64,000 bases of DNA from NCBI GenBank assembly GCA_013397075.1, contig VWZS01004822.1:1169887-1233886 (forward strand), read 5' to 3'. Positions 48,718 to 61,843 of this stretch are shown piece by piece; within the stretch, counting starts at the first letter, position 1; each line of letters begins with the position of its first letter. Below the pieces are notes generated by a model. The model saw only the letters and a list, made by a program, of their open reading frames with translations, did no database searches and had not been told where the DNA came from. The position numbers were made by a program, and so were the translations under genes. This DNA is from Rhabdornis inornatus. Its lineage: Eukaryota > Chordata > Aves > Passeriformes > Rhabdornithidae.

Positions 48718-51516
48718 TTAATAAAATTCCCTGTTCTGAATTGTGTATGGGACTTGGTTAATCCCAGTGTAATTAATATATTTTTAATTACATTATTTCT
48801 TATTTTTCAACATGCAAATTAAATGTATTATATCTTTATTGTAATGTTTTTATTGAGCATGCCGTGTGGAGCAACATATATTTTGTGGACATGATTAATT
48901 TCATTACATACCAACCAGAATAAATATAAAAGTGACAAAATACTTTCAGTGCGAATTTGATTGGCTTTGCAAGCAGACAGTTAGACAATAGTGGTTCTAT
49001 AAGGGGTTATACAGGAGTGTGTGCTTTTTTGTCTTTTGGCAGCCTAATGTGGTATAAAATAAACCTGATTTACACACCATATTACATGTTAAATTTACAA
49101 TAACTAATAATAAAATGGATAGTGACGGTTTAATGCAAATTATCTGAGTGCCATGTTAATAGGGTCAGAAATTCCATTTTAGATAAGAGTATTAACAAAT
49201 TGCCAGTTTTTGAAAAAAGGAAATGGATCATGCTCAATAAAGCATTGTTAAGTTAACTATTCATGTGCTTTACTCCAATTCTTTGATTTAAAGCTTGTCC
49301 TCAAAAAGGTGCAATCTAGAGCTAAGGTAAAACATTTCCATTACTAGTGGATCATAAGGAAAAGGCACTCTTAAACCCTTTTGCAATTTATACTTTTCTG
49401 TTTTTCTTGTCTTTCTCTTACTCAGAAATTAATATCCAGAGGGAAGCCAGGTCAAAAATTTGAAAATTAAATTGGATATAAAAATTGCTACACTTTCCTT
49501 CCATTTTTTCTGACCTGAAAATGGTTGACTTCTATGCTCATATTTCCTGTACTGAATTTTAATTATGTACCTGGAGCCATAAAATACTACAAATGTAAAA
49601 AAAAATCTAAAAATAAAGTAAATTATTTTACTGTTCACTATCACCTTCAAAATTTGTGCCCTAAAGTACATCAAAATGCTATATAGTGTTGTAGCTACTT
49701 TAGCAGAAATTACAAACAGCTCTGAAGACTTACTGAAGTATAAAAGCTTTTCTTAAGTTATTTTCTGGAAGTAGTACTGTATATTTGCCTAGATGAACCT
49801 TGTTTAACATTGTTAATTTAGCTGGATTTAACCCAGCAAACTGCAATGACAAAATTTGTAGGTAAGAACACATGACAGATGGAAGTTACCTCATGACACT
49901 GGAATAAAATGCAATTAATTAAGTAGGAGAATCTTTCCGTTTTTTATGACACCTTCAGGAAAATAATTGGCAATTCACAGATAAAAAATCCAAAAGCAAA
50001 TAAACAAAAAAACCCTACCAAACAAACTAGTAAACCACCTGCCTCATCCCACTCCCTGTTCAAACAGTATTACTGCAGATGTTCACCTTGGTCCGTGAAC
50101 GACAGCAATGAAAAGATGTATCAGCATAATTAATGCAATAATCTGAAATAAAAGTCAAATTGTCCATCTCAGAATGCCAAATCATCCTGCACTGATCTTT
50201 TAACACCTTATTGCAAGGGAAAACTTTGCACTCATACCATTGAAAAATCCAAGTTGTAGTAGAAATATTTTCTTTTTCTTTTTTTCCTTTTTTTTTTTTT
50301 TTTTGCATAAAGGTCACAGAGCATGAGTCTTGTACACAGTTGCTAGAGGATAGTTTGAAATTATTTCTTGGGCCTGGAGTTCACCTGAATTGTTCACAAA
50401 TTTTTGTACATTTTAGAGAGAGTAAAACTTAGAATAGCACAGATGCTTTATAGATTTTAAGGATAGACACATCAACTAAGTATATAAAACTTCAATGCAT
50501 AGACTTTCTTTCATTTATTTAAGGAAACCACTATTCAAACACAGATTGACATGAACATATCATCTTACTTAATTTTCCTATTAACAGAAGAGAGTTTTGC
50601 TTATTTAAACATTTTTTATTTAAAAAAATCCAAAACTTTTAAAACACTGTAGAAGTTAAGCTAATAATTTTACATTTCATAAGATCCAAGTGTTCTCTCA
50701 CATGCAAGATTCTTTTTGATGCTATTTAAAATTAGCAGCTTCTGAAACATCTGCCAGAGATAGATGCTTTGGACACTGGTAATTACTGAATCATGTGCAG
50801 CTGTACACATTTTTGATAGCCCTTATAGCTCACAGAACTGCTTCAACAGCAATAAATCTAAACAATTCTCTCTATTATAATCAGTGTCATCATGTTTTTT
50901 TTATGTACAAAAACAATGCTTGCAGGTTCGGCAGCAAAAATTTAAAAAAGCTTCTGTTCAGATTACATAGATTACATCTATTTTAAGATATAGTGATTTT
51001 TCTTGAGATTGTAATAATGAGGAAAACACAGGGAAGAAATAAATCAATCTTGTTCTTCTGTGGAAAATAGTGTCCTTTTTCAATCATTTCTAGGATATGC
51101 CAAGAAAGAAACTGCTTTCCAATGAGAAGGAACTTGAATTCTTCACATATTGAGATGAGTCCGTCATAAAATTCATACTGGTTTTGTACTTTTTTGGGAC
51201 CTCAGCAGCAGAAATATTACTCAAATTACCGTGAAAGAATACCTTAATCCAGTGGAAAAAGAAGAAAGGGAGAACTGTGACTAAAAGAGAAGAACCCAAT
51301 GGTATGGGACCTCAGTTATAATTTTCTGGATCCTCAGCTTGACTTACATATTCTAGAGAAGCTGATGGACCTCTCTGAACACCCATCACGAGGTGTTATC
51401 AGAGAGAGTTAACATGATATGTAAACAAATATTTTTGGATAATTGTGGAGACAAAGAAGACAGGCATGTTCAGCCAAGGGTCTACTCACTCTGTGTTGAA
51501 AGCCAGTTCCTCTTCA
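48718..51516. other. AT-rich unique sequence, no gene seen
   Basis: No gene is recognised. The stretch at about 48940-49260 contains many TTAAT/ATTA-type words and evenly mixed composition, and could be conserved regulatory DNA; this is a guess that needs alignment with other birds. A T-run lies at about 50288-50305. Confidence 0.5.
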
Positions 51517-51826
51517 GACTGCAACTTCCTCAAGGGGGGCTGTTGATCTCTGTCTTGTGACCAGTGATAGGAACAAGGAAATGGAATGGAGCCATTTGAG
51601 GGGAAATTCAGATTGGGCATTAAGAAAATGTTCTTCACTGAGAAGTTTTGAGATTGTTCACTGGAGCAGGAAACCCCAGGGAAGTGGTCATTGCACCAAG
51701 CCTGTTAGAGCTCAAGGAGCATCTGGACAAAATCATATTATTTAGTTTCTGGTTTTCCTGTGAGAAGCAGAGAGTTGCACTCAATGACTCTTAAGGATCA
51801 TTCAATTTTTTCTGTGGTTCTATGAA
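51517..51826 (+). mobile_element. Old CR1 3'-end fragment, plus strand
   Basis: Landmarks: GACTGCAACTTCCTCAAGGG (51517), GTGACCAGTGATAGGAACAA (51558), TAAGAAAATGTTCTTCACTG (51621), CCCAGGGAAGTGGTCATTGC (51674), AAGCCTGTTAGAGCTCAAGG (51699) and the terminus GTGGTTCTATGA. The 3' sequence differs from the other copies, pointing to a third CR1 subtype. Confidence 0.85.
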
Positions 51827-54800
51827 AATACACAAAAAACTTAGCTGACAATCAAAACAACTGACCTAGATGGCACATTAGTTTCTATACCCTAATATCT
51901 TTAGGGCTGTTTCTGTGCGCTACCAACAGTAGGAACTTTTAAGAAATCAGATTCCATCTGGATACTTTATATTAGGAAACCAAAAGCAGTGACTTCGATA
52001 TCAGCTTCCTGAGTCTCTAGTTTTCTAACAATAGATTAGAAATAATAATAATAACAATCTTTATTACATGGACATTGAAATAAAATAGTCATAAATACTT
52101 AAAAAAAAAAATCTAAAATGATACCACCAGAGAAAAATCCAGGGAGAAAATTTATCTATTTTTATTCGATGCAAATATTTGTTAGTGTGCATTAAATGAA
52201 GTTTGATGTGACATGTTGAAGGGACAGATAAAAAAAATAAGAACATCAAAGCAGCACTTATATGCTGAGTCAGGTAAGTATCCTCTTGGAAAAAAAAAAA
52301 GGAATCATATGAACGCTGTTTCTTAATACCCTATCTAAAATACTTTTTATTTTTTACTTTGATGGAAATGTCATTGTTTACAGTATGCTCTATTTTGTCC
52401 TGATTTTTAATTTGGTTTTAGTTTAACTAGGATGGAAGTAACTTTTCAGTGAAATAAAAACTCCTTGGATACTGTAACCCTATGGTGAAATTTAGGATCA
52501 TGACAGTTCTGATGGCACTAATAGTCATTAAGCTGATAATTATGCACTTGGCCCTCACAGAACTACAGAAATGCTGTATGAGCAAACACTCTCTGGGAGG
52601 ATCTGCTAGGTGCACCTGGTCTAGAGTCAGGCATCCTGCAGGATCCGATGAGGACATTTGTCCCAAAGGCACAATTTTATGGGTCCAGAACTCATGGTTT
52701 ATAGCATCATCCCTACCCTCAGGAGGGTTCAGTAGAAAGTCGGACAGGATCTCTTCAAAGGTTCCAAAAGCATATTTGGTGAAAAAGCATTCAGTAAAAA
52801 CATTGCTTCATCCAATGCAGATGTACTTCAAAGTTCTTTTACCTGATAAGATGTTGTTTTTGCAGCCTTTATGGATTTTTAAAACTGCTTTACATACAGG
52901 ATTGTAGTTTCTTGGACAATATATATGGAAAGTGGAAATTCGTAAGCTTTTCACTGAAGACATACAAGACATGCATGCAAAAGAACAATTTTCCTAGGGT
53001 TTCTACTACTAAACACACTATAACAGAAGAAATCTATGCATGTTCACAGAGAGAACAGAATCCCATGTCGAGTTCTAAAAAGGATGTATCTTAACATGAC
53101 TGTCTCTATGAAGACTTTCACAGTCCCATTTAAGCATTAGGAATTTTTGATAGTGAGGAAGACACCATCCAGAGAAGAGAAAAGCAAGAGTTAAAATCTA
53201 GTCATTTTCAAGCTACAGTTGTCTGTTTCTGTCATATTTAAAAAGCAATATATTAGGGAAGATAGTTTTTCATAATGGTATAACACTGAACTAGCAGAAA
53301 TTCCGCCATCTATTGAAAAAGATCATGTGCTTTGCAAATTACAGACGGGCAAGGACAGATAATGTTACAAAATATTTGCCTCTCCCATTCAACTTGGAAA
53401 GGCAGTTTTGAGAAGTCTATCTCAGTTTTTTGACATATTTTAGCACCCAGATTTTATACCATTGACCTTAACCTTTAATGTAGAAATCACATTTAGATAA
53501 GGTTCTGACATAAGAATACAGCTGGTGTTTATTCTTTTTTTATTGACTTGTGGTTTTTTACATTTCAATATAAAAATTGATTTCTTAAGATGCTGTACAC
53601 AGGTGGAATATGATGCCATAGTACAGAGCCATGCAGAGTATGTTGGCTAACTCTAAACAAGGCAAATTGATGCTAGAAGGAGTACATCTACATTTCAGCA
53701 GTTTTCTGCTTGTGCTAATTTACCCTTCTTCAGCATTTCACAATTGAGTCTAAGCAGAGTAGTAGAGGAAGAAGAACTCTTTAAAATACCTGTGATTAGG
53801 TTGCAGTTTACTTCCATTAAGCAAGAAAACAAAAGAGGACTTTGGTGTTTAGGAAACTCTTTTTGTCTGGTTTTTTTTTTCCTCAATCCTTGCATATTTG
53901 TAAAGAATTTAAAGTTGTTTTTCCTTGAACGTGTCACAAAGTACACAATAAGAAGCAGTTCCTTTGCTCAGAGTTTCAGGAACATTTTCAGTCAACACCT
54001 ATACCCAAAACGTTTGCTCTCAAGCACAGCAGTGCTCAGAAAAGAAGAATTAAAGAAGTCATTCATTTTAAAGGAATGATAGGGTCAAGTCTCTGGCTAG
54101 ATTACTGAAGAGAACAAAAACTCTTCAGGAGTATCAAAAGACACCATAAGACACACAAAAGCAGTATGTTCCCTAAGCTTTTTTGGAAATATTGATTGCT
54201 ACCTACTCTTCTATTCTGAAAAGGATGGCAGTTATCTACTCTGAACACAAAATACAGAAAAAATACCATGTGAAAAGGGAAACATTACAGCTGAATTTCC
54301 TGACAGAAGTCAGACCTCTGCTTTCTCAATGACAGAATTAGATCTATGAAAAGCTTTCAAGGAGAGAATGTAAAGAATTACTTCTGCGTTTATAGTATAT
54401 ATAATGCCAAACTTTGTTGTGGCAGTACAATTACAATATTGTATCATCACCTCATTTTGTCAATATTTTAACAAAACCAGCAATTTGTTTCCCATCTAAG
54501 ATGTAATTGTATTTAGCAGAATAATACACTTCTTTGTTAAAAGGGAGAATTACTCCATTTCAATGATAAAGATGCAACAGATTTCATAAAAATCTGCATT
54601 TTCTTCTTACATATTATGGTTTCTTCACTTGCTCACTGGTTAATATATCAGTAAAAACCACTATTGCTAAGAGCAATGGTCAGTAATTCTTTGGTTCCTT
54701 GCTATGTTATGAGAAAGCTGAAGATAGAAAACTATTCTTTGACAGGATTTATTCTTGTCAATAGCTCGTTACATAATCTTGGTTTGGCCTTTGTTTAGAA

Positions 54801-57800
54801 AGAAAATCTGAAAAGATCTTATACCATTTAAAAAAAACTGTTATATTCTGAGCCACTCTTTTGCTCCTGAATTAAACTAATTGCAATATATAATAAAGAA
54901 AAATAAAATCAGGAAAAGAAAAAAAATTAAGTAATTGATCCTTGATCCTCTTTTCGGGTGTGGCTTTGGGTATAGTTTGCCTAAATAGTGTCTAAAATTG
55001 GACATTTCACTTGTTTTTAAGATAAAATGTTTTTAAGGTGCAATTCACTTTGAAGAATAAATGTTGAGAAACACATCTAAAGTGTAAAAAGTGCTTAGCT
55101 TTATATGAATGCGTATGGGATCTGTTCATATATCCTGTTTAAAGATTTTATATAGTTTATTTGACAATAAAGTTAATTACACACATAATGCCACTTTTGT
55201 AATCCATCTCAAAATGCAGCTTCAGGTTCCTGTGTTTACTCTGAATCATTGCCACTCAAATATGTGCGCAAAAAATAAATAAAGCAAGAAATAACAACTA
55301 GCAAACAAGAAAAGTTAAATCTAGAATTTTGGCTTATGCTGCTTCTGCACAAGTGGTAAAAACACCATGCCAATCTGATTTTATAACAAAAAGTACCTCT
55401 TGTATTTCTCCAAGACGCTAATTTATTGTAACTATCAGCATCCCACCATTTTCCTTACTTTCTGCTTTGCTATAGCTTGCTTGCTTCACTGCCAGCTGAA
55501 CAAGTACTGTATTTTGTACAAACTAATCTGTGCACTCTGATGAATACTGATTGTGTATTGTGTACTGATGAGACATGCCACCTGTTTTTTCTTAGAAAAA
55601 TAAAGAAAAAAGTTGGTACTCAGCTGTGGTAGGCTAATGTAGCCTTAAAATAAATGTATCACATTTTTATCCATATACTTTCAAAAATAGAACAAATTAC
55701 TTTGATGCAGTCTTATTTAATTTAAACTTTGATAGATACAGTCACACAAATATAGCTTTTGATGCTGGTAATTATTTTTATTGCACAGAGCAGAATATTC
55801 ATTCAGAAGAGTCTTTAACAATGTTGTAAAAGCAGTTGCTTCTACCTTAGACTTCTTAAAAAACAAAACCAACTTCTCTATGTTGATCATAAGTGTTCTT
55901 CAAAGAATCTTAAGAGCTCTTATTGCCTTACCTCTAAGTTCTGTGTTAGCACTCTTATAGTCACCTGTGAACTCTATCACAATATCTGCCCTCTTTCCTG
56001 ACTTTTGACTCCATACTGAATGGAACGTGGAGAAGGGGACCATAAGAAATTTCTGTTCCTAATTTAAGAATGGCACCTTTGAAGAACATGAAACAGAGCT
56101 TATTTGAGAGATGACTACTACAACAAACTACTACTTTCAAACTAATTTCTTGAAGAAAAGTTTTAATGAAGTCTTCAAATGTTACCTCCCAGAAACATTA
56201 GATGCAAAGGAAGGGTCTCTCACTGACTATTTTGTGAATACAGATCCATCTTTCAGCAGGAAAGAAAGTACATATTGAGAAACATGACTGCCTGATGTCT
56301 GGCTTGATATTTTCAAACAATAAGCTTAGTTATGGAAAAAGTGAGCTAGTTGTCTAGGCAAAGAGTGAAAAAAAGAAAATGTTCCATGCTGGCATGCTGG
56401 ATGCTTTGAGAAACTCTTACCTCGACTGAGGAGTACTGGTGAACATGCTTCTAGTGCTAAAAGTAGCAATTAAAAAGGTGATTTTAAAAACAAAATAACA
56501 GTGGCATGCACGTCCCTTTTTAGACATCCACAAAGAAGAGATTTGTGTGTCAAAGCTCAGTTAATTGCTGGGAGAAACTTTGACTTGGAGCCCTAGAGAA
56601 AACCTGACTTATGATTACCCTGTTTGATTGAAAGATTAGCACAGTAATGCAAAAATGTTTATTTATCTTTCATCACCCAAAGATGTTGCACATGTGCATA
56701 TATAAACATATTTCAGATTATTTTTGGTTCGGTTTGGTTTTATGCATAAATCCAGCTAAACAGTGTACTTGAATTAATTTGGTACCATCTAACTGTCCTC
56801 AATAGAAGGTGCTATTTTAGCACTTGAAATCTCAGATGTTGTACAGCAGGGATCTGATTTCATAAGAAAAATAATTAGAGTAGTTTTACTCATTCACTTT
56901 CTCTTCAACTTATTTGAGGTTAAGTATGAAGATATTAGATTTTGTCAGGTTTTCTTGCTAAAGTTGCCCACAGACACAATTTTTTTTACCAGATTATTAA
57001 ATATACAGCAGAAAGCAAATCACCCGGTTTGAGGCATTATCCTTAAATTTTGGCTGCAGAAGTACTCTTGCTCCATTGACCTAAATGGGGATTTTTCCAG
57101 CAAAAGTATGGAATTGGGTGAATATTTCAAGTGGAAAGTACATAGAGAGAAAGAATATGAATTAGTGTAAAAACAAATTCTATTGCCAAAGGTCTGAAAA
57201 TAAACTGCAAATACGTTATCATCTCCACAATCTTCCTTGTGAAATCTATTTTTACTATTTTTAGAGAGTAAAGCAGTAGGGCGAGGAAACAAAAGGACTC
57301 AAAATTATCAATGAAAAATCTGGAAGCAGAGTATGTTCGGAAAGCTCTTGTAAATGCATGAAACACTTGGGCAAGGTGTCAAAGTAAAGTTCAGCTGAAG
57401 GGCTTCTGAACTGCATTGTGTTCCTTAAAGAAGAGAAACATTTTCCACAGCACCACTAGTTGTGCACTTGGCACCAAGCACACAGTGGTTTCCTTAGTTT
57501 CAACTTTCCTCTGACAGACTTTGTTGAAGGACAGAGAAAGAAAAGGAAAGACACTACACTGCAATGGTAGAACAGAAAAAACTGTCCCATACGAACACAT
57601 TATTTTAAAAATTCTCATATACAGTTATTTTCAATAATTATAAACCCAAAATAAATTATTTTCAGAACAGGAATTTGATATCATTTAGTCATTACTGTGG
57701 TTGTCTCTGTAATAAAATCTGCTTAGTCAAAAATATAAGACATTTCAATGGTGCATTGGCCAACAGGTAATTTTTCACATTTCATTTTTTGATGAATGCA

Positions 57801-58968
57801 TGAAACAACAGTCAAGTACAATTTTCTCATTACCTATTCAATAGTAGCCAAGCTGTTGCTTACTGCTTCTTAATAAAATCTTACTAATGGTAGAGAACCT
57901 AATCTGACATGATTTTGGTGATCAGATACAGAAAAACATGCTTATTACTGGAGTCTGGAGGGGAAGGAAAGTTAAGCCCTTAAGTACCTTTGGGTGCCTG
58001 GCCCTAAATGACCTCAGTTTACTCTGACTTTGATATGAAATGAACCTTCACAGTCCCTCACAGAGTACTAAGGACTTGATTTATTCTATGACCTCAGAAA
58101 TTCTGGTCATTATTTTCATCTCTCTGGGTCAGACAGGTTAAATTCTGTCATAAACCTGGCTGACACTGGTATCACATTAATTGCTTTCACTGGGTTAAGG
58201 TTGATGACATTGCAGCCCATTTTACTGTACTCTTTAACCCCATACTTAAATCTGTCAGATACTGTATTTCAGCTCTCTGTCAGAATGTATTTTATATCTT
58301 CAATAAATTGTGTTTTTTGTTCCTTCTGTAATGTTTACAATCGTCATTCTCCTTTTCGACTGACATTCCAGCAAACGTTTTCTTTCTAAATTCATAACTT
58401 CATTTTTTTGGGAGAAATCCCCATGAATATTTTGCTGCCTATCTAATTTAAATGTAGCTAAACTATGAGCACAAGAACCTCTCAGAAACAGAGGTGTCTT
58501 CTCCTTAGCAGAGGTGCTAAGTTTCTGCTCATCACTATGGGAACAAAGCTGGAGATATGCACTGCCTGAAGTAAAGGACAGCACTTGTTGCAGGTTACCA
58601 AAAAAGGATGCTCAGCTGGCTTATGACTTGTTCCCTGCATCCTCTTTGCTTAAGAGGGCAGCAGTTTGCTGTTATTTCTGTTGGCTGAAATAAAGGATCT
58701 TCACCTTTGGGTGATAACTGTGGACATCATTATCAGTTCATTGCTCTTTTGGGGATTTATGTGTGTTGAAATCGAATGTTCACCCTGTGAAGTCTGAAGG
58801 GAGCTACATCACCAGCACTCTGCTCGCTGTGCTTTTTGATCAAAATATCCATATACTGTTCACAAGCTAATCAAGCAATGGAATGCATACATACTGTACT
58901 TTTCTGAGTAGGCTGATCAAAACAGTGGGTTTGAGGCCAAAAAATTGGATGAATTCTTCTTTTACCTT
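51827..58968. other. AT-rich unique sequence, no gene seen
   Basis: No gene or recognised repeat over about 7 kb. The longest open frame (141 codons, plus, 52482-52907) overlaps a shorter minus frame, has no recognisable domain and no exon-like context. A slightly GC-richer patch at 52590-52740 is unexplained. Short A- and T-runs occur at about 52101-52110 and 53871-53880. Confidence 0.5.
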
Positions 58969-59012
58969 TGTGTGTGTGTGCGTGTGTGTGCGTGTGTGTG
59001 TGTGTGTGTGTG
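58969..59012. repeat. (TG)n microsatellite
   Basis: About 22 TG units, with two G-to-C changes giving CG at 58981 and 58991. Typical avian dinucleotide repeat. Confidence 0.97.
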
Positions 59013-59413
59013 ATTTTTTTATGCTATAATTGTGGAAGTTCTGTAAAAATTGAGACGACACGGTTTCTGATCCTAATTAATTTATTTTGCCAAGCAAGAA
59101 GACAATGCTAATTCTTCCTTTTGAGCTAATGGACAGATTCCAGAGAAAATTATGTTGGCAGTGTGTAATTTACCAATGAACATATATAATAAATTTTTTT
59201 TCCTGAAGGGAAAACACTCCATAGTCTGGATAAAATGTTTCCTTGAAATGTAAGCCAAATCCTAGATTTATGGAGGGAAGAACATGAAATACATTGTGTT
59301 TGAAATAACCGGTAGACTTTTAGTCAAACAGATTACTCAATTAACATTTATGAGTAAAATTAAACGTTGTTTATAAATAAACAATTAAGATCAGTATTCC
59401 TGTGATAGATTGC

Positions 59414-59490
59414 ATGATAGAATTATAAAATAAAAATTTTTTGAGGGGAACTCAGGGATCATTTGGTCTAGCCTTTCTTGGCAAAATGTC
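59414..59490 (-). mobile_element. Short CR1 3'-end fragment, minus strand
   Basis: The plus strand reads ATGATAGAATTATAAAATA, then GGGGAACTCAGGGATCATTT and GGTCTAGCCTTTCTTGGC, the complement of a CR1 3' tail. It is about 75 bp, a very short 5'-truncated insertion or the remains of one. Confidence 0.6.
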
Positions 59491-59834
59491 AAGATTGTAC
59501 AATTCAGATTGTATTTTTGAAGTGTTTTTCAATATCCATATTCTACTTTCTAAAAAAAAGATGGAGACAGTCCAGTTGTATGAACATAGTAGTTTCACAT
59601 ATTGTACTACCAAATGGCTCAATTTATTTAAAACAGCACAAATATTACGATGAAAAGGAAACAAAATTATCAATGGCTATTTGAGTCATCAGTAGATAAT
59701 TCTCAGATCAACTCAAAATATGCAAAAACAACCTGCAGAAAAGCAAGAAATAATCATTTGAGTAATATTAAAATAATGGGATACATTACCTCATCTGTTG
59801 CATGTATATCTCTTTTAGCATTGAGCTTATTGAG
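59491..59834. other. Spacer between two CR1 fragments
   Basis: AT-rich; short overlapping frames on both strands with no recognisable content. Confidence 0.5.
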
Positions 59835-59940
59835 TGGTGCTAATTGATTGATATTTATATTGATGATCTGGATGCGAGGATCAAGTCCACCCTCATTATT
59901 ACAGTCCACCCTCATGGATTACACCAAGTTGTGTGTGAGT
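59835..59940 (+). pseudogene. CR1 reverse transcriptase remnant around the catalytic box
   Basis: The DNA encodes the region leading into the FADD box. At 59917-59922 the two catalytic positions read GAT TAC, so the second aspartate has become tyrosine, and the short duplication just upstream disrupts the region. Together these make the copy inactive. Confidence 0.6.
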
Positions 59941-60231
59941 ATTGATCTGCTGGCAGGCAGGAAGGCTCTGCAGAGGGATCTGGACAGGCTGGATAATGGC
60001 CCAAGGCCAGTTGTATGAGATTCAATAAAGCCAAATGCAGACTCCCGCTCTTGGGTCGCAACAACCCCAGGCAGCACCACAGGCTAGGGGCAGAGTGGCT
60101 GGAAAGGTGCCCAGCAGAGAAGGTCCTGGGGGTGCTGATCAGCTGCTGGCTGAAGATGAACCAGCTGTGCCTAGGTGGCCAAGAAGGCCAATGGCATCAT
60201 GGCCTGTATCAGGAATAGTGCGGCCAGCAGG
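59835..60231 (+). mobile_element. CR1 body fragment lacking its 3' end, plus strand
   Basis: Good CR1 similarity runs from GATATTTATATTGATGATCT (59839) through GGAAGGCTCTGCAGAGGGAT (59960), TTGTATGAGATTCAATAAAG (60011), GAAGGTCCTGGGGGTGCTGA (60119) and GGCCAAGAAGGCCAATGGCA (60177) to GTGCGGCCAGCAGGA at 60231. There it stops abruptly and unrelated sequence follows. About the last 700 bp of CR1, including the terminus, is missing. Since CR1 inserts from its 3' end, the loss must have come later. A small local duplication of AGTCCACCCTCAT (59884 and 59903) interrupts the reverse transcriptase region. Confidence 0.9.
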
Positions 60232-61260
60232 ATATCTGAATGTTCACCTGTACTTTGGAAAGTCTTTTCCCAAAAAGGTGCATGTATTACTGTGGATGTT
60301 GCTGTGCAAGAGAACCTTCCTAGTGCTTTATCTCTTCATTCACACACAGGATGACATTGCAGTGCAGGAATTATTACAGCTTTTCTCTTTTCCTTTATTC
60401 CAACTATGTACAAGGCAGACATTATTTGAGGCAGAAGAACTTCCTTTTCTGCTTTTAGAAGATAGGCAGTTTTCAAGAAAAAAGGAAAAATCTGACACAG
60501 TTATGGCTACTTAAGCTACCAAGCAGTCTTGAAATCCTATATGCTCCAGAATTAGACAGCAGCAACTAAGATGAAACTCTTTGGGTTCCCTGTCCTTATT
60601 TCTCCTCCAGCACAAGCAGCATGAGAGCAATCAAAAAAGTCTCCTTCATTATTTGAAAGGAAGGGGTCTTATCAGTGCTAGCTTGTACTTATTAATGCTT
60701 TAGATCTCAGTGAGGCCCACATTTATGTTATCTGACATTTGATTATATATTTTTCTGGTGATTTTTGCTCTCGTTTATTGGTTCTTTTCCTTATGAACCC
60801 TTCTATTCTCCTATGTCTGCAAGCAAATAGTAATTACTAGTAGTTTACAAAAAACACTACAGACAGAAAAGTGCAGAGGGAATATTTTTAATCTTGTTGT
60901 TTTCTTATTAACTAACTTGAAATATCCATGGCCTTTCTGTTGACATGAATGAGTTCAGTATACCAGGAAAAAAAATTACAACTCAATAGTGACCTCAAGA
61001 ATAATTTTCTGAATTTCAAACATACTCTAAGGGCTTAGAAATAAGCTAAAATATATTTTTCTTGAAATTTTACTCATGTTTTATCTTCCTACTAATTTGT
61101 GTCAAAGAAACAACCACAGCATAGCAATATAGGACAGGAAATCTTAAAAGGACACCTCTTGCAATTTTTCTGAAACCTTGACAACATCAATAAAGAATAA
61201 AAGGTGTTTCAATATGAGTTTCTGCTTGGAAGTATGTGAAAATATCATGAGATTGCCACA
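60232..61260. other. AT-rich unique sequence, no gene seen
   Basis: No recognised repeat. The 159-codon frame that starts in the CR1 and continues to 60514 is a read-through from repeat into unique DNA, not a gene. Confidence 0.5.
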
Positions 61261-61843
61261 TGTCCTGGCTTGTGTAAAATATTTGTTTAGGAAACTGGTT
61301 ATGGCCAATTCCAAAATTCTATTATTTGGAACAGATAGCAAACAACCCTCTACCTGCCCTAAGGAATATTCATGAAATATGTCCTGATTTTGGCCAAGAA
61401 CAGGGCTATTTTTTTCTGTCATTCTGAGGGGGTGGAGCCTGTAGTCATCTGAGCATTATTTTACTAATGTCATGAAACACCATCTGACCTCTTTGCCTCA
61501 TGGGGGAAATGGACTGCATCTCTCTTCTGAGAAGGATGTTCCTTTCCCATAGAGCAAGTGTGGGGGATGGAGCGATGGGGTATCAATGGTCCTGAACAGA
61601 GGGAGAGGATTGGGTGGTGTGGCTACAGTCAGGTCAGCCTCTGCACTCTCTCTTTTGTGCACTTTTGTATTAAAATTGTTGCTGTCACTGCTCATTGTCT
61701 TATCTCATTGCTGTTTCAGGTAAATTTTTCTTATCTCAAGGCGTGATCTTTTGTTTGTAGCTGAAGGGGGAAAAGAAGTGCGTGGAGATGTGGATTTTTA
61801 GTGGGACTACTGGACTGGAGAATACCATTCCTATAACACGACA
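61261..61843 (+). mobile_element. Solo ERV LTR, plus strand, with near-perfect 5-bp flanks
   Basis: It begins TGTCCTGGCTTG at 61261 and ends AACACGACA at 61843. Flanks are CCACA (61256-61260) and CCATA (61844-61848), a 5-bp duplication with one change. The 3' part resembles the LTR at 48320-48712: TTTCTTATCTCAAGGCGTGA (61727), and AATACCATTCC followed by CTATAACACGACA. At 583 bp it is longer than that copy, with a distinct U3. No internal retroviral sequence adjoins it. Short frames inside it are incidental. Confidence 0.8.

Noticed and set aside
52482..52907. Plus-strand 141-codon open frame starting with a hydrophobic segment
   Set aside because: The hydrophobic start is typical of AT-rich random frames; no family resemblance and no exon signals.
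60035..60514. Plus-strand 159-codon open frame
   Set aside because: It begins inside a CR1 fragment in a non-coding frame and runs into unrelated DNA past the CR1 break at 60231.
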